Below, one piece after another: positions 43,011 through 47,489 of a DNA stretch of 47,489 nt. Numbering within the stretch: the first letter of the stretch is position 1; each line of letters begins with the position of its first letter. The notes under the pieces were generated by a model, which saw only the letters and a program-made list of their open reading frames with translations, made no database searches and was not told the DNA's origin. Source of the DNA: Asparagopsis taxiformis (lineage: Eukaryota; Rhodophyta; Florideophyceae; Bonnemaisoniales; Bonnemaisoniaceae); NCBI GenBank assembly GCA_030407315.1, contig JALQPE010000918.1, positions 1-47,489 on the forward strand, given 5' to 3'. A program made the translations under genes and the position numbers.

Positions 43011-45090
43011 TAATGACGTGCCCAGTCCCAAGTTTCGTACCTGGTGCTGGGCAGAATGGCTAATTAGCGTACTTCATTCTAAGGATGAAGTCGACATTCT
43101 GTCGCGTCTGCAGCCATAACATGCTGTTGGCGCCGATTACAGCGGTGATTACACCGTTTGTGACGTAGCCATCGGCGCCGATGATTTATGCGCCGTAACA
43201 CTTCAACGCGCCTACCACACACGCAATGTACTGTCATATTAGGTTTTCTCAAATCCTCGTCCGCCCACACGCTCAATTCATGCATGCATTCCCTCACCGC
43301 CTTCCACTCGCGTCACACGCACCCTTTCGCCCGTCTAAATGCCCCCTTGCCTTGACATCCCTCATATATCAACTGGTTCGACTCGCACCGCGTTGGTCCA
43401 CTTAGCATGACCATAGTCGCCGCGCCCATTCTTCGACCACATTCGCCGTCCAGTCGCGCCCAATCCCAACTGCCGCACACATACATAAACGAGCTTCCCA
43501 TGATCACTTCCGCCCGGGCTGTCCCAACGGGCATACGATGCCATCCATACTCTGTCCGCAGATGAGCTCAACTCCCTTGTGCCAATCACTTGACGCCATT
43601 CGCACCTTCCACACACCCACCTCGCTGTTTCTTACTATCCTTCACACACACCTCGCTCCTGCCCAATCACATCTTCCAGTCTGTCACACTCGGTGATGCC
43701 AATCCGTCCCAGTAACGAGGTCGCAATATCGTCGACCTCGCTATTGAGACAATGTAAACAAAGAGGTTTTTCACCACACCCTGTGATCCATGACTTGACC
43801 AACTGAGACCGTGAGCCGGATAACGTTGAAATGTTTATTCTTGAACTGCATCTTGAGATGTATTGAACACTTGCACAGCAGTCCCCCATCCCTGGACAGC
43901 GAGCCAGTCGTTGCACTCGGGTGTCAATCAAGTGAATGCAGTGTGTCAACGTGCCTTGTACAAAAACTTGGACCGGCTCTTGCGCCCCTGCCACTGCTCA
44001 AGCGTATCCAGATACTTGAGTGTGCCAGTCCAGAGTCTTAATATTCAGGTTGATGCATGTGAGCTGCCAAAATAGTCCAAATGGAACATATGACGATTTA
44101 CGCCGAACAAACATGTTGTCCTGCACAGCGTTGTTCTCTAGTGTTGCGCACTACACCATCTATCCCTTACTATCTAAACGAACAGCTTAAAAATGCTACA
44201 TCTACAAGCACCAGTGGTGGACTGGGCTCGTCTGTCTTCCAAGAGTTTCCAGAATGGGATGTGGATATGGTTATGACTTCAACGACAACAGCGTGTGGTG
44301 AATGATGAGCGAAAAGTTTGTTTACTCGTTGCTTTCACTCGCAGTCTGCCCTGCGTCATGGTGCAATGCGATACAAATTGCTACTGGGAAAGAAGCTTTA
44401 CAGAGTGAGGCAATGGTAAGGTGTCGGATACATACCGACGCTTCTCATACAAAGCTATATTTGTAAAAGTCAGTAGTATACAGTGTACGTGAGCATTGCA
44501 TTGCATCGCATCTAGTAAGCGCGCACACGAACGCACAAATACAGATGCACGCACTGGCGATTGATTCACAACGAGCGCAACTAGTCCACAACAACCATTT
44601 GATTGAAGCTCTCCGGGTGATTCTAGCAGCAACGCATCTGCAATGGTTACGACACTAAGCTGTTGGAAAGGACCTGCAAGCAAGTTTCAAACACAAGGCC
44701 ACACCAGCAGCAGAAAGAAAAAGTACATTTGTAATGAAATGCCACCGATATATTGCCTCCATCTTGGTTTCAGTGTTAGTTTGTGTAGAGCTGCCGCTGT
44801 GGTGAATAAGAGCGTTCCGTGTTTCAACAAGCGTATTAAGAAATACATATGTGACTGTGAGCGACATGCGGTGGCATGTTGTTGCGTTACAGACGGTTAG
44901 ATGATGATGTGAGGGAAGCAGCGATGCAAGAACTAGGCGCACATGTAACGCCAACAAAGATGCACACTGTGTTGCATTGAGAGTGCTGCGCGATGTTGGG
45001 GCGAGAGAGGAGGTCGACGTGGTGCAGACATCACACATCATTCCATTCAATTATATTCCACCAATACCCGTCAGGTGTATAGAAACTGTA
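43011..45090. other. E2 cargo region without a recognised gene
   Basis: Short ORFs such as 43,635-43,994 minus (LHCLNSEVDDIATSLLGRIG) may be gene fragments, but no motif is convincing. Composition is mixed and stops are frequent in all frames. Confidence 0.35.
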
Positions 45091-45181
45091 TGATTTCTCC
45101 CCAGACTCATCTCCCATCACTCCAGTAATCCCACTATCACCATTCCCACTCACGTTTCCATGGTACTCATGTACGTCACAC
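45091..45181 (-). repeat. 95-bp block shared with E1 (13,860-13,954)
   Basis: Inverted copy of the E1 block with about 90% visible identity; on the minus strand it includes CATGGAAACGTGAGTGGG. Confidence 0.6.
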
Positions 45182-46009
45182 ATAGCGTAACCCGTCATCT
45201 TCTTAGGACCAGGATTGGACAAAGCAGTGGCGTCTTGGAGTCACCGGGACACCATCTGAGAGGTAGGAGTCTCCCCGACTGGTACTGTGACGAATGTGAA
45301 CCACATCGGGGGTCATCGTAGTTGACTGTGTAGAGCTCATCGCCATCCCCTCGCTTAGTATCGAGCATAGCTTGTGAAATTCTAGGAAGCTTACTTGAAT
45401 TAGATACATTTTTCAGTCCTAATGTTTGTCCATAAAGCTAGGCTCCTCTTCGGCAGTAGGCACGAGACCGAAATGGGTGAATTGACTCGTGAGAAAGCGA
45501 GCAGACGTATCAATCTTTCCGTAACTAGTGACATCGTAATCATATCGTTGAAATAACACGTGTGAGATTAATGGTGTGACCAGTAAAGATGCATGTACAA
45601 ACGGATTGCAATGACAGTTGGAAGAACTGCCGGGTCGCTCGAATAGGCCTTCCAGGCTTGCAAAAAAGTGAGAACGGCACGCGCATTACGCAACGCCGCA
45701 CGGTTGAGACAGGCGGGAAGATTGACATGCAAAATGGCCAGCATAAACAGGGAGGTCTGCAGAACAACGTGGACATTTTGTGCACAAAAGCGGTGCAAAA
45801 GCTGTGTCTCGGCGTGTCGAAACTCGAGCACGACCGCCGACATGACGTGAAAAATGTGCACGTGTTCCTCAGAGAAGACGCGACGGAGGTCGAGCCACCT
45901 AGAGTCGCGCAGTGACGATCACACATTTGCCATCGCAAAGTGGCACGCGTGCGCGAAGAAAAAGAGCCCGGAGGTGGTGAAGGGGGAGCGCGAGCGCGAG
46001 AAGCGGGAT
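45182..46009 (-). other. E2 cargo: possible continuation of the importin-like gene
   Basis: The minus strand from 45,861 to 45,568 is open and hydrophobic/helical in character (VLQTSLFMLAILHVNLPACL; NARAVLTFLQAWKAYSSDP), which suits HEAT repeats, but I cannot align it firmly with importins. 45,540-46,013 is open in a second minus frame and 45,589-45,915 on the plus strand; these are probably shadows. Confidence 0.3.
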
Positions 46010-46206
46010 TCAAAAGGCGTCAATGCGCTGTGCGTCATCGGTGAACATCAACCAATCGGTTTGGAAGCGACGATGCAGCGTGGTAGCGACGAACAGAAGC
46101 GCGTGTGGCGTCGCATTGGTGTCAATCAATTGCGTGCGTATGGACTGTGCGGATTGCCAACTACGCAAGGCGATGAGATAACGATCCGCTTGCGATACTT
46201 GTTTGC
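46010..46206 (-). pseudogene. Importin-beta family (transportin-3/importin-13-like) N-terminal fragment
   Basis: The minus-strand frame reads QVSQADRYLIALRSWQSAQS, then LLFVATTLHRRFQTDW. This matches the start of transportin-3/importin-13 proteins: a first HEAT repeat with '...A..WL..LQ.S..AW', then 'FAAQTLR.KIQ.DW'. It lacks a start codon in this orientation; the missing first exon is on the opposite strand at 46,526-46,600. The frame ends at a TGA near 46,010. Confidence 0.55.
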
Positions 46207-46525
46207 CACGGTCGAGTGTGGTCAATTGACCACACTAGCATTAATGCTACTTGCACATTGGCGAGAGTGAACTGATGATTGGTTGTCATGAATTGTGGTT
46301 GGCGGCTTGATCCATGAAATTTTTGTTGGATATATTGTTGAAAGCGTGTGTTTTGTGGTGTGAGGCGTTTGGAAAATCTTGCAATCAGCCTTTCTGTGCG
46401 CCAGAAAAACCCATTTCCGAACAGCTGTCTCAACACACGTTCTGCTCGACAATTGGCTGTTTCGCATACCGGCGATGTTCACATTGTCAGCATCTCTCAC
46501 ACATGTACAAGTCGCAGGATTCAAC
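46207..46525. other. Breakpoint region with perfect palindromes
   Basis: AGTGTGGTCAATTGACCACACT, a 22-bp perfect palindrome (46,215-46,236), and TAGCATTAATGCTA (46,236-46,249) lie next to the inversion breakpoint at 46,202-46,206. No gene seen in the rest. Confidence 0.5.
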
Positions 46526-46603
46526 ATGGAGACGGCACCAGAGGAGATAACAGCTGTTTACGCTTTGGTTCACTCGGCGCATCGCGACTATGATCGCAAA
46601 TAG
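46526..46603 (+). pseudogene. Inverted first exon of the importin-like gene
   Basis: METAPEEITAVYALVHSAHR followed by DYDRK and a stop. It is the expected N-terminal helix of an importin-13/transportin-3-like protein, but on the strand opposite to the rest. GCAAA at 46,596-46,600 matches GCAAA (minus strand, 46,202-46,206); joining there gives one continuous frame. Confidence 0.5.
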
Positions 46604-46983
46604 CTCTCGAATTGAGAAAGTAATCAACTATGGAACACTCTTCCGTATCTGTTTCAGTTCCTTCACGGAAGCCTCAGTGATTAGCTCGAAAAGCTCTTTC
46701 TGCACCAATTTTGTGCATCGCTGCTCCCATTCGTGAACTCCTATTTATTCCCAACTTCCGTTCGGAAATTGAGGAATATGACGTCACATTCCTCAGCGAT
46801 TGCAGGCCCTTCAGCACGATTCTAATTGTCATCGCACTAAAATCGATAGTGTCATCTCCTATCCCAACTGACATAAACATGATTCTATTCTCTATTGGCA
46901 GAATAGGCTTCACTGAGACTAGAAACCTCAATCCCATTCTAGGTCGGTCGATCTGCTATCCTCTTTCATTTATCCTCCCTCGT
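46604..46983. other. No gene recognised
   Basis: A minus-strand ORF at 46,674-46,937 (RKLGINRSSRMGAAMHKIGA) might be a fragment of a captured gene. Nothing firm. Confidence 0.3.
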
Positions 46984-47489
46984 ACTAACTTCGCTACCTA
47001 CAAATATCTGTAAAGCTCGACCACAATTACTATCTTCGTATACCACACACCATTACACCATTCCAATATTTACCTTCACACCAACACTATGCTCCATATT
47101 TCCTCTCAAGTCCACTCCACGAGACAGTGTTGTGAACCAATACACGGTACTACCCGCAGACAATACAATTTGCTATCTACACTACTGTCTACAGATTTAC
47201 CCAGACAGTGCAGTAATACAATACAATGCACTGCCTCAGACAGTAAAATGTACTGTCTGCACATACTGTCTGGCGGCAACACTTCCGGACAGTAAAATTT
47301 ACTGTTCTGGACAGTAAATTTTACTGTTTTTGGTACTGCCCAGATTTCGTGCCAGTTTATTGCTGCAGCAGTATTCTGAAATTTCCAGACAGTAAATTTT
47401 ACTGTCTCCGCGCACTGTCTTGGCCAGACAGTAATTTTTACTGTCTCAGACAGTAAATTTACTGTCTTTTTTCATTCCCAACACCGTAG
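46984..47489 (-). repeat. A-end subterminal region of E2
   Basis: Inverted near-identical copy of 13,309-13,806. The terminus reads CAACACCGTAG at the last base of the window. Confidence 0.85.

Larger units (their letters stand above)
7296..47489 (+). mobile_element. H: proposed large autonomous CACTA/Plavaka-type transposon, right end outside the window
   Basis: H is an inferred unit. It begins at 7296 with CACTACTGTGTCTG inside E3 and carries a subterminal GGCAGT/ACTGCC field. It includes the Tnp2-like transposase (10,861-13,308, with a probable continuation at 27,979), a coiled-coil protein gene and the methyltransferase/SET ORFs, and is interrupted by E1 and E2. The right terminus should lie beyond 47,489. 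What is seen is the terminus, the genes and the two insertions; that they belong to one element is inference. The alternative is that these genes come from two or more nested elements. Confidence 0.4.
32731..47489 (-). mobile_element. E2: ~14.76-kb CACTA-type element, sister of E1, inverted
   Basis: The B-end terminus CACTACGGTGTTG starts at 32,731. The A-end terminus reaches the last base of the window with CAACACCGTAG, two bases short of the full TAGTG, so the outer flank is not visible. Left flank is CCTAT. Chassis parts match E1 in inverted orientation; cargo differs. E2 interrupts the methyltransferase gene of H. Confidence 0.8.

Overview
This looks like a stretch of eukaryotic nuclear DNA made almost entirely of transposable elements nested inside one another. 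It has a Ty3/gypsy integrase with a chromodomain, Tc1/mariner and PIF/Harbinger remnants, CACTA-type ends (CACTACGGTGTTG) with long subterminal arrays, an NB-ARC (NLR-like) gene, an importin-like gene and SET-domain coding. I saw no rRNA, tRNA, CRISPR array or bacterial operon. Intron-poor coding, an oomycete/red-alga-like chromoviral integrase and an NB-ARC protein outside plants make a red alga (or an oomycete-like protist) my leading but weak guess.

Layout. 1-6.1 kb: 3' end of a Ty3/gypsy chromovirus; a decayed Tc1/mariner element with ~145 bp inverted repeats, itself split by a CpG-rich insert at a TA site; two 41-bp palindromes; a PIF/Harbinger transposase with in-frame stops. 6,085-7,295: the end of a CACTA element (E3). 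At 7,296 a second CACTA-like end begins and is read here as the left end of a large autonomous element, H. H carries subterminal repeats and satellites (7.3-10.2 kb), a Plavaka/Tnp2-like transposase (10,861-13,308; probable C-terminal part 27,979-28,551), a coiled-coil protein on the minus strand (28,629-30,943), and a SET-domain ORF joined to a DNA amino-methyltransferase ORF on the minus strand (31,530-32,730).

Two ~14.7 kb elements of one CACTA family, E1 (13,309-27,978, plus) and E2 (32,731 to the window end, minus), are inserted in H in opposite orientation, one in the transposase gene and one in the methyltransferase gene. They share one chassis: an A-end of ~500 bp, a 4.5-5 kb block of nested palindromes, a promoter-like segment, and a B-end with a tandem array. 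They differ in cargo. E1 holds an importin C-terminal fragment and an NB-ARC gene. E2 holds an importin N-terminal fragment (with its first exon inverted) and a chimeric gene near the B-end. This resembles Pack-CACTA capture.

A plausible working model is that H supplies the transposase, and perhaps chromatin/DNA-modifying proteins, while E elements are non-autonomous passengers that gather host gene pieces. The palindromes also tell a story: in several places one chassis copy has a perfect hairpin where its sister copy has the same sequence only once, pointing to local fold-back copying. Most genes here carry stops or frameshifts; H's SET and coiled-coil ORFs are the best preserved.
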